Positions 46,134-55,051 are shown, counted from the stretch's first letter. The stretch: 64,000 nt of DNA from Novosphingobium sp. (GCA_017745295.1 JAGHZR010000025.1:6313-70312); one strand, 5' to 3'. Notes: generated from the letters alone by a model not told the origin. A program made the numbers and translations.

Positions 46134-46427
46134 TCAGCCATCCCGCCACTGCCAATCATAAGCGAGCGGCGCCTCGCGGAAGGCGAAACGGTCGATGTGG
46201 CGGGCGACCACGTCGGTCAGGCCCTCCACATCTTCGCGCTTTTCGCCGGTGATGGCGATGGTGATGCCCTCGCCATCCGCCGCCATGGTGGCAACGGCGT
46301 TCGGGAACGTCACCGTGCCGGTATCGCCGTCCACTTCGGTCTGGAGCTTGTGGCTCCAGTGCTTGCAAAGCTGGCGGACGTATTTGCCGCCGCTTTCCGT
46401 GGCGACGCGGGCCGTGATGGTGCTCAT
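46134..46427 (-). CDS. DUF2218 domain protein
   Basis: 97 residues: ITARVATESGGKYVRQLCKHWSHKL, followed by a small alpha/beta domain with GTVTFPNAVATMAADGEGITIAI and ARHIDRFAFREAPLAYDWQ. This matches the DUF2218 family. It overlaps the PadR gene by 4 bases (46424-46427), so it is translated together with that regulator and probably shares its control. Function unknown. A 240-base gap to lysS holds only a weak hairpin (46105-46124). Confidence 0.82.
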   Translation of the reverse strand: MSTITARVATESGGKYVRQLCKHWSHKLQTEVDGDTGTVTFPNAVATMAADGEGITIAITGEKREDVEGLTDVVARHIDRFAFREAPLAYDWQWRDG

Positions 46428-47167
46428 CCTTCGATCCTTTCGATCTTGCGGGTCGCCTCGTCGAGCGCATCGGCGATCTGGAGGATCACCTCGCGATTGG
46501 CGCCGTCCTTCGACAGACGGTCGAACATCGCGATCTTCAGCGCATGCATGGCGCGGCGCACGGGTGCCGGGTCGACCTTCTCGCGCGCCTCGGCAAGCGC
46601 GGAAAGACGGGCCTTGAGCGCTTCGGCCTTGTCGGCATCGGCCTGAGCCTGCGCGTGCCCCTCTTCGGTCGCCTCGTAGGACTTGCGCGAGCCTGCATCG
46701 GCTGCCGGAGCGATCAGCCCGGACTCCTCCATATAAGTAAGCGCGGGATAGACCACGCCGGGACTCGGTGCATAGTCGCCGCCCGACAGGTTCTCGATCT
46801 CGCGGATCAGGTCGTAGCCGTGCCGCGGGGTTTCGGCGATCAGTGCGAGCAACAGGGTCTGAAGCTCGGCCTGGTCGAACAGACGCTTGCGGCGTCCGCC
46901 CCCCATGGGTCCACCCGGACCGCCACCAAATCCACCGCCAAAACCTTCGCCGCGACCACCGCGACCACGCCCTCGGCCACCCGGAAAGCCGCCGCCGAAG
47001 CCGTCATCGTCGCGGCCAAACGGACTGCGCCCCATGCCGAATCCGCCGCGCCCGCGCATTCCGCGTGGTGCGTGATCTTCGTGGTGACGGCATTCGCCGC
47101 GTTCTGCGCGGTCCATACCGCGCCGGTGAGAATGGAAATCTCTCATGTCGTTTTCGATCCTTTTCAT
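46424..47167 (-). CDS. PadR family transcriptional regulator with Gly/Arg/His-rich N-terminus
   Basis: 247 residues from ATG 47167 (MKRIENDMRDFHSH); ATG 47146 is an alternative. The PadR winged helix begins about residue 93: LFDQAELQTLLLALIAETPRHGYDLIREIENLSGGDYAPSPGVVYPALTYMEESGLI, followed by a helical tail. Before it, about 85 residues are rich in His (RDFHSHRR, CRHHEDHAPRG) and in Gly/Arg/Phe repeats (RGRGGRGEGFGGGFGGG). The extension is presumably disordered and might bind metal. It is divergent from the helicase gene, with palindromes in the gap. Confidence 0.87.
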   Translation of the reverse strand: MKRIENDMRDFHSHRRGMDRAERGECRHHEDHAPRGMRGRGGFGMGRSPFGRDDDGFGGGFPGGRGRGRGGRGEGFGGGFGGGPGGPMGGGRRKRLFDQAELQTLLLALIAETPRHGYDLIREIENLSGGDYAPSPGVVYPALTYMEESGLIAPAADAGSRKSYEATEEGHAQAQADADKAEALKARLSALAEAREKVDPAPVRRAMHALKIAMFDRLSKDGANREVILQIADALDEATRKIERIEG

Positions 47168-47176
47168 GATGGCATC

Positions 47177-47226
47177 AAGATATATCTTAAATTGCCGATC
47201 GCAAGGGCCTAAAATGTATCTTGATG
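47177..47226. promoter_or_regulatory. Candidate PadR operator
   Basis: AAGATATATCTT (47177-47188, perfect palindrome) lies 9 bases before the padR ATG. ATGTATCTTGATGTAT (about 47214-47229 region) carries two ATGTAT boxes four bases apart. TATCTTGATG on the padR strand at the first site recurs inverted at the second, linking the two. This fits autoregulation in the padR/helicase divergent gap. Confidence 0.5.
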
Positions 47227-47312
47227 TATTTTTTAACCGAAGGACCGGTTTTCGACGGAAGCGAAGCCTGCAGGGTTTCCCTTTTGTCCGCGCCTTGCCT
47301 AAGACCGAGACC

Positions 47313-50045
47313 ATGGCCGCCCTGCCCATTCCTGCCCTCCACGCCAGCCATGGCGGCTCCTGGCTCCGCGACGGATCGGGCCATACGCGCCCGGTCTCGA
47401 AGGGCGAATCGGTCACGGCGGCGGCGGATACCCCGCTGCTGATCCTCAACGCTCCGCTGGTGGCAACGCGCCTCGGCTACCCGGACCTGTCCGGCCTCGA
47501 TCTGCTCGAACTCTACGCTTTCGTGCATCCGGCCCGCTTCGTAGTGCCGACGCCGAAGGGCCTCGCCCAGGCGCTCGACCTCGACGTGCCGCAGGACGAT
47601 GCCGATGTGCCCCGCCTGCTGCAGGAGGCGGCGGGCGCCCTGCTCGATATCTGCGAAAGCCCGACCTGGTCCGAGCGCGAAGGCGCCTGGACCTCGCTGC
47701 AATCGCTCGTGCGGATGCGCTGGCCCTGGGCCAACCTGCTCGGCCCGCGCATCGCCAAGCCCGAACGGGCCGAGCGCTGGCTGTTCACCAAGCTGCCGGA
47801 ATGGGAGGAAAGCGCCGAACTGCCGCAGCCCCGGCAGATCGTCCTCGAAAAGGACGAGGTGCTCCAGCGCCTCGCCCAGCTGACCGGCAGCAGCGCCGAA
47901 CAGCGCCCCTCGCAGCAGGCCTATGCCGCCGAGGCCGCCGCCGCTTTCGCACCGCGACAGGCCTCGGGGCGCCCCCATGTCGTGCTGGCGCAGGCGGGCA
48001 CCGGGATCGGCAAGACCCTCGGCTATCTCGCCCCCGCCTCGCTCTGGAGCGGGCTTTCGGGCGGCACGACCTGGGTTTCGACATATACCAAGGCGCTGCA
48101 ACGCCAGCTCCGCAAGGAGAGCCGCCGCGCCTGGCCCGAACGCCGCGCGGACGGCACCCCGCCCGTGGTCGTGCGCAAGGGGCGCGAGAACTACCTCTGC
48201 TTGCTCAATCTGGAAGACGCCCTGCAAGGCGGCTTCACTGGACGCCCGGCGATCATGGCCCAGCTCGTCGCGCGCTGGGCCGCCTACTCGCAGGACGGCG
48301 ACATGATCGGCGGCGACCTGCCCGGCTGGCTTGGCACCCTGTTCCGCCAGCGCGGCATCACCGCGCTCACCGACCGGCGCGGCGAATGCGTCTATGCCGG
48401 CTGTCCGCACTACCGGAAATGCTTCATCGAGCGCGCCGCCCGCGCCAGCGCCGGGGCTGATCTCGTGATCGGCAACCATGCGCTGGTGATGATCAACGCC
48501 GCGCGCGGCCGCGACCATGCCGCCCGGCCGACCCGCATCGTCTTCGACGAAGGCCACCACGTCTTCGATGCCGCCGATTCGACCTTCGCCGCCGCCCTTA
48601 CCGGCACCGAGGCGATCGAACTGCGCCGCTGGGTGATCGGCCCGGAAAAGGCCTCGCGCGGGCGGCGGCGCGGCCTTTCCGCTCGTCTCGCCGATGTCGC
48701 CAGCTACGACGAGGCCGGGGCCAAGGCGATCAACGCCGCCCGCGCCGCCGCCGAGGCGCTGCCCGGCGACGGCTGGATGCAACGCCTGACCGAAGGCGAA
48801 CCGTCCGGTCCGATCGAGGACCTGCTCGCGGCCGTGCGCGCCGCCGTCTACGCACGCGATGAAAGCGGCGGTCAGGAAGCCGGCTACGGACTGGAGACCG
48901 AGGCGGCGGGCCTCGACGGCTCTTTCGTCGAAGTGGCCGAAGCCGCGCGCGAGGCCTTGGGCGAACTGCGCCAGCCCCTCGTCCGCCTGGGCCTGCGGCT
49001 CGAAGCCCTGCTGGAGGACGGGCCGGACTGGCTCGACGGTCCGGGCCGCGCCCGCATCGAGGGCGCGCGCCAGTCGCTGGGTTGGCGCGTCGATATCCTG
49101 CTCGCCTGGGAGGCCATGCTGGGCCGCCTCGGCGGTCCCGCCGATCCGGAATTCGTCGACTGGCTGGCGCTCGACCGCTCCGAAGCGCGCGAATACGATG
49201 TCGGCATCCACCGCCACTGGCTGGACCCGATGAAGCCTTTCGCCAGTACCGTGCTGGAACCCGCCCACGGCGTTGTCATGACCTCGGCAACCCTGCGCGA
49301 CGGCGAAAGCTGGGACAAGGCCATCGCCCGCTCCGGCGTCAACCATATCGACGTCGCGCCGAAACTCTCCGAACACCTCAGCCCCTTCGACTATGCAACG
49401 CAGGCAGAAGTGCTGATCGTGACCGACGTACCGCGCGGCGACATTCCGGCGCTCGCCGGTGCCTATGGACGGCTGATCGAGGCCGCTGGCGGCGGTGTGC
49501 TCGGCCTGTTCACCGCCATTCGCCGCCTGCGCGCGGTCTACGGCCGCATCGCCGACCGCCTCGCACGCGGCGGCCTTCCGCTCTACGCCCAGCACGTCGA
49601 TCCGATCGACACCGGCACGCTGGTCGACATCTTTCGCGACGATCCCGCCGCCTCGCTGCTCGGCACCGACGCCCTGCGCGACGGCGTGGACGTTCCCGGC
49701 GAATCGCTGCGTCTCGTCGTCATGGAGCAGGTGCCCTGGCCGCGTCCGACCATTCTCCACCGCGCGCGGCGCGTGGCGGGCGGCGGCTCGATCTATGACG
49801 ACGGCCTGATCCGAGCCAAGCTCGCGCAGGCGTTCGGCCGCCTGATCCGCAGCAAGGGTGATCGCGGCCATTTCGTGGTACTGTCTTCGGCATTCCCGTC
49901 GCGCCTGCTCAGCGCCTTCCCCGCCGGGACCCCGGTCCTTCGCATTTCGCTGGAGGAGGCCTTGCATCGCGTGGCGTGGAATGGTTCAGGGGAAGGCGAG
50001 AAACAGGACGGAATGACAAGTCCATCCGTCGCACCGGACGCCTGA
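47313..50045 (+). CDS. DinG/YoaA-type ATP-dependent DNA helicase
   Basis: 910 residues from ATG 47313. An XPD-like Fe-S helicase: Walker A AQAGTGIGKTLGYLAP (about 227-241), cysteines NYLCLLN and ECVYAGCPHYRKCF for the 4Fe-4S cluster, DEGH box VFDEGHHVFD, and motif VI LAQAFGRLIRSKGDRGHFVVL. It unwinds damaged or branched DNA 5' to 3'. The first ~200 residues lack helicase motifs; LDLLELYAFVHPARFVVPTPKGLA looks like a decayed exonuclease-like domain. sixA follows 22 bases later. Confidence 0.88.
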   Translation: MAALPIPALHASHGGSWLRDGSGHTRPVSKGESVTAAADTPLLILNAPLVATRLGYPDLSGLDLLELYAFVHPARFVVPTPKGLAQALDLDVPQDDADVPRLLQEAAGALLDICESPTWSEREGAWTSLQSLVRMRWPWANLLGPRIAKPERAERWLFTKLPEWEESAELPQPRQIVLEKDEVLQRLAQLTGSSAEQRPSQQAYAAEAAAAFAPRQASGRPHVVLAQAGTGIGKTLGYLAPASLWSGLSGGTTWVSTYTKALQRQLRKESRRAWPERRADGTPPVVVRKGRENYLCLLNLEDALQGGFTGRPAIMAQLVARWAAYSQDGDMIGGDLPGWLGTLFRQRGITALTDRRGECVYAGCPHYRKCFIERAARASAGADLVIGNHALVMINAARGRDHAARPTRIVFDEGHHVFDAADSTFAAALTGTEAIELRRWVIGPEKASRGRRRGLSARLADVASYDEAGAKAINAARAAAEALPGDGWMQRLTEGEPSGPIEDLLAAVRAAVYARDESGGQEAGYGLETEAAGLDGSFVEVAEAAREALGELRQPLVRLGLRLEALLEDGPDWLDGPGRARIEGARQSLGWRVDILLAWEAMLGRLGGPADPEFVDWLALDRSEAREYDVGIHRHWLDPMKPFASTVLEPAHGVVMTSATLRDGESWDKAIARSGVNHIDVAPKLSEHLSPFDYATQAEVLIVTDVPRGDIPALAGAYGRLIEAAGGGVLGLFTAIRRLRAVYGRIADRLARGGLPLYAQHVDPIDTGTLVDIFRDDPAASLLGTDALRDGVDVPGESLRLVVMEQVPWPRPTILHRARRVAGGGSIYDDGLIRAKLAQAFGRLIRSKGDRGHFVVLSSAFPSRLLSAFPAGTPVLRISLEEALHRVAWNGSGEGEKQDGMTSPSVAPDA

Positions 50046-50067
50046 GTATCGCCAGTTAAGGGCTAGC

Positions 50068-50613
50068 ATGAAAACGCTTGGAATCTTCCGCCACGCCAAG
50101 TCCGACTGGCACGACGCCCGCCTGCGGGACTTCGACCGCCCGCTCAACAAGCGTGGACGCAAGGGCGCCGCCCTGATGGGCCTGCATATCCGCGATCATG
50201 CCGTGGGTTGGACGCGCCTGCTTGCCTCGCCCGCCGTCCGCGTCACCCAGACGTTGGAACTGGCCGGAGAGGCTGCGGGCGAAATGCCGCCCGTGACGTG
50301 GGACCGGCGGATCTATCTCGCGAGTTCGGCCACCCTGCTCGACCTGCTGCGCGAACAGTCCGGCGATCCCCGCTCGATCATGCTGGTGGGCCACAATCCC
50401 GGCCTCGAAGACCTGATCTTCGACCTCGTGCCAGACGACGGCAGCAGCCCCATGCGCGACATGGTGGAGGAAAAGTTCCCGACCGCCGCCTATGCGGTGA
50501 TCGAACTCGACATCGAATCCTGGGACCAGATCACCGAGAACGGCGGCCGCCTCGTCCATCTGAAGCGCCCGCGCGACCTCGACCCCGAACTGGGGCCGAC
50601 GCTTCTCGACTGA
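50068..50613 (+). CDS. SixA-like histidine phosphatase
   Basis: 181 residues. Phosphoglycerate-mutase superfamily: LGIFRHAKSDW with the catalytic His9, DRPLNKRGRKGA, LLASPAVRVTQTLE and IMLVGHNPGLEDL. E. coli SixA removes phosphate from histidine phosphotransfer proteins; whether this one does is not known. It directly follows the helicase gene, and its stop is 18 bases from that of the convergent merR-like gene. Confidence 0.85.
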   Translation: MKTLGIFRHAKSDWHDARLRDFDRPLNKRGRKGAALMGLHIRDHAVGWTRLLASPAVRVTQTLELAGEAAGEMPPVTWDRRIYLASSATLLDLLREQSGDPRSIMLVGHNPGLEDLIFDLVPDDGSSPMRDMVEEKFPTAAYAVIELDIESWDQITENGGRLVHLKRPRDLDPELGPTLLD

Positions 50614-50631
50614 AATCGCGCCGGTTTCGAA

Positions 50632-51012
50632 TCAGGCCGCCGCGAGCGCGTCGGCCAGTCGTGAACGAATCCGCAGCAATTGCTGTTCGACGAAATCCGG
50701 CAGAACCGCTGGCGCAAGTTCAGCCGCGCTGGCGACAACGATCTCGGTCGGCTCATTGCCTTCCAGCGCCATGCGCGCACCGCGCAAGGTATAGCCCTCG
50801 CGATTGACCAGCCTGTCGATGCCCGCGATCAGCGCGACATCTTCAGGCCGGTAATAGCGACGGTTGCCGCTGCGCTTGATTGGCTGAAGCGCAGAAAACT
50901 GCTCTTCCCAATAACGCAGCACATGCTGGCGAATGCCGAGCGCCTTCGTCACTTCACCAATCGTGCGAAGCGCGTCCGGCGCCTTCCCATCGTTGAAGAT
51001 GGAGTCCGTCAT
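50632..51012 (-). CDS. MerR family transcriptional regulator
   Basis: 126 residues. The MerR winged helix is complete: LRTIGEVTKALGIRQHVLRYWEEQFSALQPIKRSGNRRYYRPEDVALI, then a short dimerisation helix, with no effector domain or metal cysteines. This short type regularly follows ihfA in Alphaproteobacteria. It is the last gene of the rpmF-plsX-fabH-ihfA-merR run, 41 bases after ihfA. Confidence 0.9.
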   Translation of the reverse strand: MTDSIFNDGKAPDALRTIGEVTKALGIRQHVLRYWEEQFSALQPIKRSGNRRYYRPEDVALIAGIDRLVNREGYTLRGARMALEGNEPTEIVVASAAELAPAVLPDFVEQQLLRIRSRLADALAAA

Positions 51013-51053
51013 TCCTGAATTCTCCGTATCACCGACTTGATGCCGAATCCGGA

Positions 51054-51347
51054 TCAGCCGGTAATGCGATCCTTCAGCATCTGGCTGGCCCGAAACGTCA
51101 TGACCCTGCGCGAAGTGATAGGCACTTCCACACCGGTTTTCGGATTTCGGCCGACCCTTTCGCCCTTGTCGCGCAAAAGGAAGGTTCCGAATCCCGAAAT
51201 CTTGACGTTCTCCCCCTCTGCGAGGGCGTCAGACATATGCTGCAATATAGTTTCCACCATCGCAAGCGACTCGGATCTGGACAGACCGAGCTTCCTGTGG
51301 ATGGCTTCAGCGATTTCCGCCCTGGTCAACGTGTCCGTGGAGCGCAT
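51054..51347 (-). CDS. ihfA: Integration host factor subunit alpha
   Basis: 97 residues from ATG 51347 (MRSTDTLTRAEIAEAI). A DNA-bending histone-like protein of the HU/IHF family: VKISGFGTFLLRDKGERVGRNPKTGVEVPITSRRVMTFRASQMLKDRI, with the IHF-type arm RNPKTG. It works with IhfB, which is not in the window. Encoded between fabH and the merR-like gene. Confidence 0.93.
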   Translation of the reverse strand: MRSTDTLTRAEIAEAIHRKLGLSRSESLAMVETILQHMSDALAEGENVKISGFGTFLLRDKGERVGRNPKTGVEVPITSRRVMTFRASQMLKDRITG

Positions 51348-51461
51348 AAGTCCCGCATCCCCTCCTGCGACAACCCCCCTTCCAACAATATTATGAAAAT
51401 ATGTGGGAAAAGCAATGGTTCCCGGCAAGTGTTTCGCCGATGTTCCGCAATGGGGCGAAAA

Positions 51462-52430
51462 TCAGATGCGGATAACGCTGGCACCCCAGGTAAAGCCGCC
51501 GCCCATCGCTTCCAGCACCACGAGGTCGCCCTCGCAAATGCGTCCATCGCGGACGGCCTGATCGAGCGCCAGCGGCACCGAGGCGGCCGAAGTGTTGGCA
51601 TGTTGACCGACGGTCATGACGACCTTTTCGGCAGGCAGATTGAGCTTGCGCGCGGTCGCATCGAGGATGCGGGCATTGGCCTGATGGGGCACCAGCCAGT
51701 CGATATCCTCAGGAGAATGCCCTGTTTCCTCAAGCACTTCCTTGAGGACTTCGGCCAAGTTGACGACCGCGTGGCGGAAGACTTCGCGGCCCTTCATGCG
51801 CAGCTTGCCGACCGTTCCGGTGGTCGAGGGACCGCCGTCGACGTAGAGTAGCTGGTTATGCGCGCCATCGGCATGGAGACGCGTGGCGAGAACACCGCGC
51901 GGTGCTTCCTCGCCCTGTTCCTGCGCTTCGAGCACGACCGCACCGGCACCGTCGCCGAACAGCACGCACGTGGTCCGGTCTTCCCAGTCAAGAATACGGC
52001 TGAACGTTTCCGAACCGATCACCAGCGCGCGCTTGGCCATGCCGGAACGCAGCATCGAATCGGCCACGCCGACCGCGTAGAGGAAGCCCGAGCAGACGGC
52101 TGCCACGTCGAAGGCGATGCAGCCCCGGCAACCGAGATTGTTCTGGACGATCGTGGCCGTGGCCGGGAAAGTCTGGTCCGGCGTGGCCGTCGCCAGCACG
52201 ATCAGGTCGATCGACGAAGCCTCGAAACCGGCAGCCTCGATCGCCTTGCGCGCGGCATCGGTGGCGAGGCTGGACGTCGTCTCGTCGGGCGCGGCGATAT
52301 GACGATTGGAGATGCCGGTACGCTCGACGATCCACTCGTCGCTGGTATCGACTTTCTCGGCCAGTTCCGCATTGCTGACCGAACGACGCGGCAGGGCAGA
52401 ACCCGTGCCGACGAGAACCGAACGAAGCAT
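51462..52430 (-). CDS. fabH: 3-oxoacyl-ACP synthase III
   Basis: 322 residues. Starts fatty-acid synthesis by condensing acetyl-CoA with malonyl-ACP. Catalytic Cys113 in FDVAAVCSGFLYAV, His in WLVPHQANARI and Asn in GQHANTSAAS form the triad. The start overlaps the plsX stop by one base (TGATG). Confidence 0.96.
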   Translation of the reverse strand: MLRSVLVGTGSALPRRSVSNAELAEKVDTSDEWIVERTGISNRHIAAPDETTSSLATDAARKAIEAAGFEASSIDLIVLATATPDQTFPATATIVQNNLGCRGCIAFDVAAVCSGFLYAVGVADSMLRSGMAKRALVIGSETFSRILDWEDRTTCVLFGDGAGAVVLEAQEQGEEAPRGVLATRLHADGAHNQLLYVDGGPSTTGTVGKLRMKGREVFRHAVVNLAEVLKEVLEETGHSPEDIDWLVPHQANARILDATARKLNLPAEKVVMTVGQHANTSAASVPLALDQAVRDGRICEGDLVVLEAMGGGFTWGASVIRI

Positions 52431-53491
52431 CAGGCGCTCTCTTGCTGGACGCGGGGCTTGCGCAGAGACGTCCCGCCCAGGCGGGCGAGGTCGGCAGAGA
52501 TCCGCTCGGTCACGTTTTCCTCCAGGAGGCGGGCAGTAACCGCCACGGCATTGGCGACGCCGGCGGCATTCGCACCGCCATGGCTCTTCACCACGATACC
52601 GTTGAGGCCCAGGAAAACCGCGCCATTATGATTATTGGGATCGAGATGGTACTTGAGCAGCTCGGTCGCCGGTTTCGAGATCAGGAAGCCGATCTTCGAA
52701 CGCAGGGAACTGCTGAAACCGCGCCGCAGCAGGTCAGCCACGAAACGGGCAGTGCCTTCCACGGCCTTGAGCGCGACGTTGCCGGAAAAACCGTCGGTAA
52801 CGACGACATCCATATCGCCGCGGCCGAGCTTGTCCGCCTCCGTGAACCCGTCGAAGGAGATCGACAGATCGGCGGCCGATGCCTTGAGCATCGCCGCTGC
52901 TTCACGCAGGTCCTCGGTGCCCTTGGTTTCCTCAGTACCGATATTGAGCAAGCGGACGCGCGGCTGATCGCGCCCCGTGGCGACGCGGGCATAGGCAGCG
53001 CCCATGATCGCGAACTGCACGAGATTGCGCGCATCGCACTCGGCATTGGCACCGAGGTCGAGCATGACCAGGTCATGATCTTCCAGCGTCGGCAGCAGAG
53101 CGGCCAGCGCCGGGCGATCGATGCCCGGCATCGTGCGCAGCGCAAGCTTGGAAATCGCCATCAGCGCGCCGGTATTGCCGGCACTGACGGCGGCTCCGGC
53201 GTCACCCGCCTTCACCGCCTCGATAGCGCGTCCCATCGAGGTACCCTTGGCCCGGCGCAAGGCCTGGCTGGGCTTGTCCTCGCCACTGATGACGCCATCA
53301 GTATGCAGGATCTCGGAACTTGCCCTGAGATTCGGATGGTTCTCCAGCGCGGCCTTGATCCGCGGCTCATCACCGACCAGCAGGAACTTGAAGCGATCGT
53401 GACGACGGCGCGCGAGAGCAGCGCCTTCAATCATGACGCGCACGCCCTCGTCGCCGCCCATCGCATCGATAGCGATACGCGGCAGACTCAT
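52430..53491 (-). CDS. plsX: Phosphate acyltransferase PlsX
   Basis: 353 residues from ATG 53491 with GGAGG upstream. Converts acyl-ACP to acyl-phosphate for phospholipid synthesis. Marks: IAIDAMGGDEGVRVMIEGA, AVSAGNTGALMA, LDLGANAECDARNLVQFA, VVTDGFSGNVALKAVEGT, and LNGIVVKSHGGANAAG. It lies between rpmF and fabH, the conserved order. Confidence 0.96.
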   Translation of the reverse strand: MSLPRIAIDAMGGDEGVRVMIEGAALARRRHDRFKFLLVGDEPRIKAALENHPNLRASSEILHTDGVISGEDKPSQALRRAKGTSMGRAIEAVKAGDAGAAVSAGNTGALMAISKLALRTMPGIDRPALAALLPTLEDHDLVMLDLGANAECDARNLVQFAIMGAAYARVATGRDQPRVRLLNIGTEETKGTEDLREAAAMLKASAADLSISFDGFTEADKLGRGDMDVVVTDGFSGNVALKAVEGTARFVADLLRRGFSSSLRSKIGFLISKPATELLKYHLDPNNHNGAVFLGLNGIVVKSHGGANAAGVANAVAVTARLLEENVTERISADLARLGGTSLRKPRVQQESA

Positions 53492-53518
53492 GGGCAACCT
53501 CCGAAAATCGTCTTGGTC

Positions 53519-53698
53519 TTAGATTTCGACCGCGACGATCTCACGACCGTTGTAGTGGCCGCAAGCGTTGCAGAGGTTGTGGGGGCGCTTCAGCTCGCCG
53601 CAGTTCGGGCACTCGTGGAAAGCCTCGACCTTCAGCGCGTCGTGGCTACGACGCATGCCACGGCGGGAGGGGGTGGTCTTTCTTTTAGGGACAGCCAT
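53519..53698 (-). CDS. rpmF: 50S ribosomal protein L32
   Basis: 59 residues, MAVPKRKTTPSRRGMRRSHD at the start, then the zinc motif with CPNC (positions about 31-34) and CNAC (about 44-47), ending GREIVAVEI. A zinc-binding large-subunit protein. It is short enough to be missed by length filters but is unmistakable, and it is first in the rpmF-plsX-fabH unit, 27 bases before plsX. Confidence 0.96.
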   Translation of the reverse strand: MAVPKRKTTPSRRGMRRSHDALKVEAFHECPNCGELKRPHNLCNACGHYNGREIVAVEI

Positions 53699-53859
53699 TT
53701 CGGCACCTGTTCCTGGAATTGAATGTCAAAAAGGCCGCCGGAAACCGTATTCGCGGACCGGCGGCTTGCGAAGGCGCGCCTATAACCCATTTCGCACGAG
53801 TTGCAACCCGTTCCTCTGCGCCGCATGAAAGCGAAATTCACCCAGAGGGAAATCGATCC

Positions 53860-54252
53860 ATGATTCTACAGACAACTTTGTGCCTCGCGGCGGCAGCGGG
53901 CGTGATTACCTTCTGGCATATAGTACGGATCGCGCAGATCCGCATGAAGGAAAAAGTGCTGTTCGGGGACGGCGGACACGACCTGCTGTCGCGCCGCATG
54001 CGCGCCCAGCTCAACTTCGTCGAAAGCACGCCTTTCGTGCTGATCCTGGCTGGGGCCATCGAAATGACCGGAAAAGGCGGCCCCTGGCTGGCGATCGCCG
54101 GATCTCTGTTCATGCTCGGCCGCGTCGCCCATGCTTTCGGCATGGACATCGACAGGCCCAATCCGCTGCGGATCGTCGGCGTCCTCCTCACCGTACTTAC
54201 CCTGCTCGGCCTCGCTGCGGTGGCTGTCCTGATCGCGCTTGGACGGTTCTGA
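53860..54252 (+). CDS. MAPEG family membrane protein
   Basis: 130 residues from ATG 53860. Four hydrophobic helices and the MAPEG pattern: RMKEKVLFGDGGHDLLSRRMRAQLNFVESTPFVLILAG (RAQ-N-E core), then ARVAHAFGMD-like GRVAHAFGMDIDRPNPLRIVGV. MAPEG proteins include microsomal glutathione transferases; bacterial members of the YecN group are mostly uncharacterised. Divergent from rpmF. Confidence 0.85.
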   Translation: MILQTTLCLAAAAGVITFWHIVRIAQIRMKEKVLFGDGGHDLLSRRMRAQLNFVESTPFVLILAGAIEMTGKGGPWLAIAGSLFMLGRVAHAFGMDIDRPNPLRIVGVLLTVLTLLGLAAVAVLIALGRF

Positions 54253-54257
54253 GAATC

Positions 54258-54291
54258 GAAAAGGGCGGCGCCAGCGGCACCGCCCTTTCCA
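54258..54291. terminator. Terminator between the MAPEG gene and the convergent MBL gene
   Basis: AAAGGGCGGCGCC (54260-54272) pairs imperfectly with GGCACCGCCCTTT, with A- and T-rich flanks. An ATATATATAT run follows. Confidence 0.75.
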
Positions 54292-54314
54292 TATATATAT
54301 TGCAGCGCAGCGAC

Positions 54315-54998
54315 TCAGGCCGGAAGTCCGCGCTCCAGCGCCGCATCACCGACATAGGGATTCGTCCGGCGCTCGTCCCCGAACGTGCTGATCGGGCCGT
54401 GTCCCGGAACGAACGTCACATCGTCACCCAGCGGCCAGAGCTTGCCGGTGATCGAATCGACGAGATCCTCCAGATTGCCGCGCGGAAAATCCCAGCGCCC
54501 GATCCCGCCCTGGAACAGCACGTCGCCCACCATCGCGAACTTGCTGGGCGCATGGTGGAACACGACATGACCCGGCGTGTGCCCCGGGCAATGGACGACA
54601 TCGAGCTCCAGTTCGCCCACCGTCACCTTGTCGCCATCCTCCAGCCAGCGGTTCGGCTCGAAAGTATGGGCCTCCATGTTCCAGCGCGGGCCGTCGTCAT
54701 TGAGCTGGGCGATCCAGAACCGGTCTTCTTCCTGCGGACCTTCGATGGGAACGCCCATCTCTTTCGCGAAGACCCCGGCCATGCCGCAATGATCGAGATG
54801 GCCGTGCGTCACGAGGATCTTCTCCAGCGTCACGCCGGTCTTCTCCAGCGCCTGGCGCAGTTTGGGCAAGTCCCCGCCCGGATCGACGAAAGCGCCGCGC
54901 ATGGTCTTGGTGCACCATATCAGCGAGCAGTTCTGCTGAAGCGGCGTAACGGGAATGATGCCGACGCGCATCGGCTGCTGCTCTGGGTTTTCGGTCAT
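54315..54998 (-). CDS. MBL-fold metallo-hydrolase (glyoxalase II-like)
   Basis: 227 residues from ATG 54998 (MTENPEQQPMRVGIIPVTPLQQNCSLIWC). Metal sites: THGHLDHCG (HxHxDH), HCPGHTPGHVVF, MVGDVLFQGGIGRWDFPRG, and VPGHGPISTFGDE. The layout matches short YcbL-type glyoxalase II homologues, which hydrolyse S-lactoylglutathione or related thioesters. Substrate not proven. It follows the S24 repressor gene by 53 bases on the same strand. Confidence 0.88.
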   Translation of the reverse strand: MTENPEQQPMRVGIIPVTPLQQNCSLIWCTKTMRGAFVDPGGDLPKLRQALEKTGVTLEKILVTHGHLDHCGMAGVFAKEMGVPIEGPQEEDRFWIAQLNDDGPRWNMEAHTFEPNRWLEDGDKVTVGELELDVVHCPGHTPGHVVFHHAPSKFAMVGDVLFQGGIGRWDFPRGNLEDLVDSITGKLWPLGDDVTFVPGHGPISTFGDERRTNPYVGDAALERGLPA

Positions 54999-55051
54999 GC
55001 TTCCGGAAATGGCGGGAAGCCGGGAGGAATGCAACCGCGGGTCGGCTTCCG

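Noticed and set aside
47187..49967. Open frame of over 900 codons opposite the DinG-like helicase
   Set aside because: Antisense shadow: composition is biased to Gly, Ala, Arg, His and Gln, and the helicase motifs on the plus strand are complete.
54291..54301. ATATATATAT run
   Set aside because: A simple dinucleotide run behind a terminator; not part of any larger repeat.
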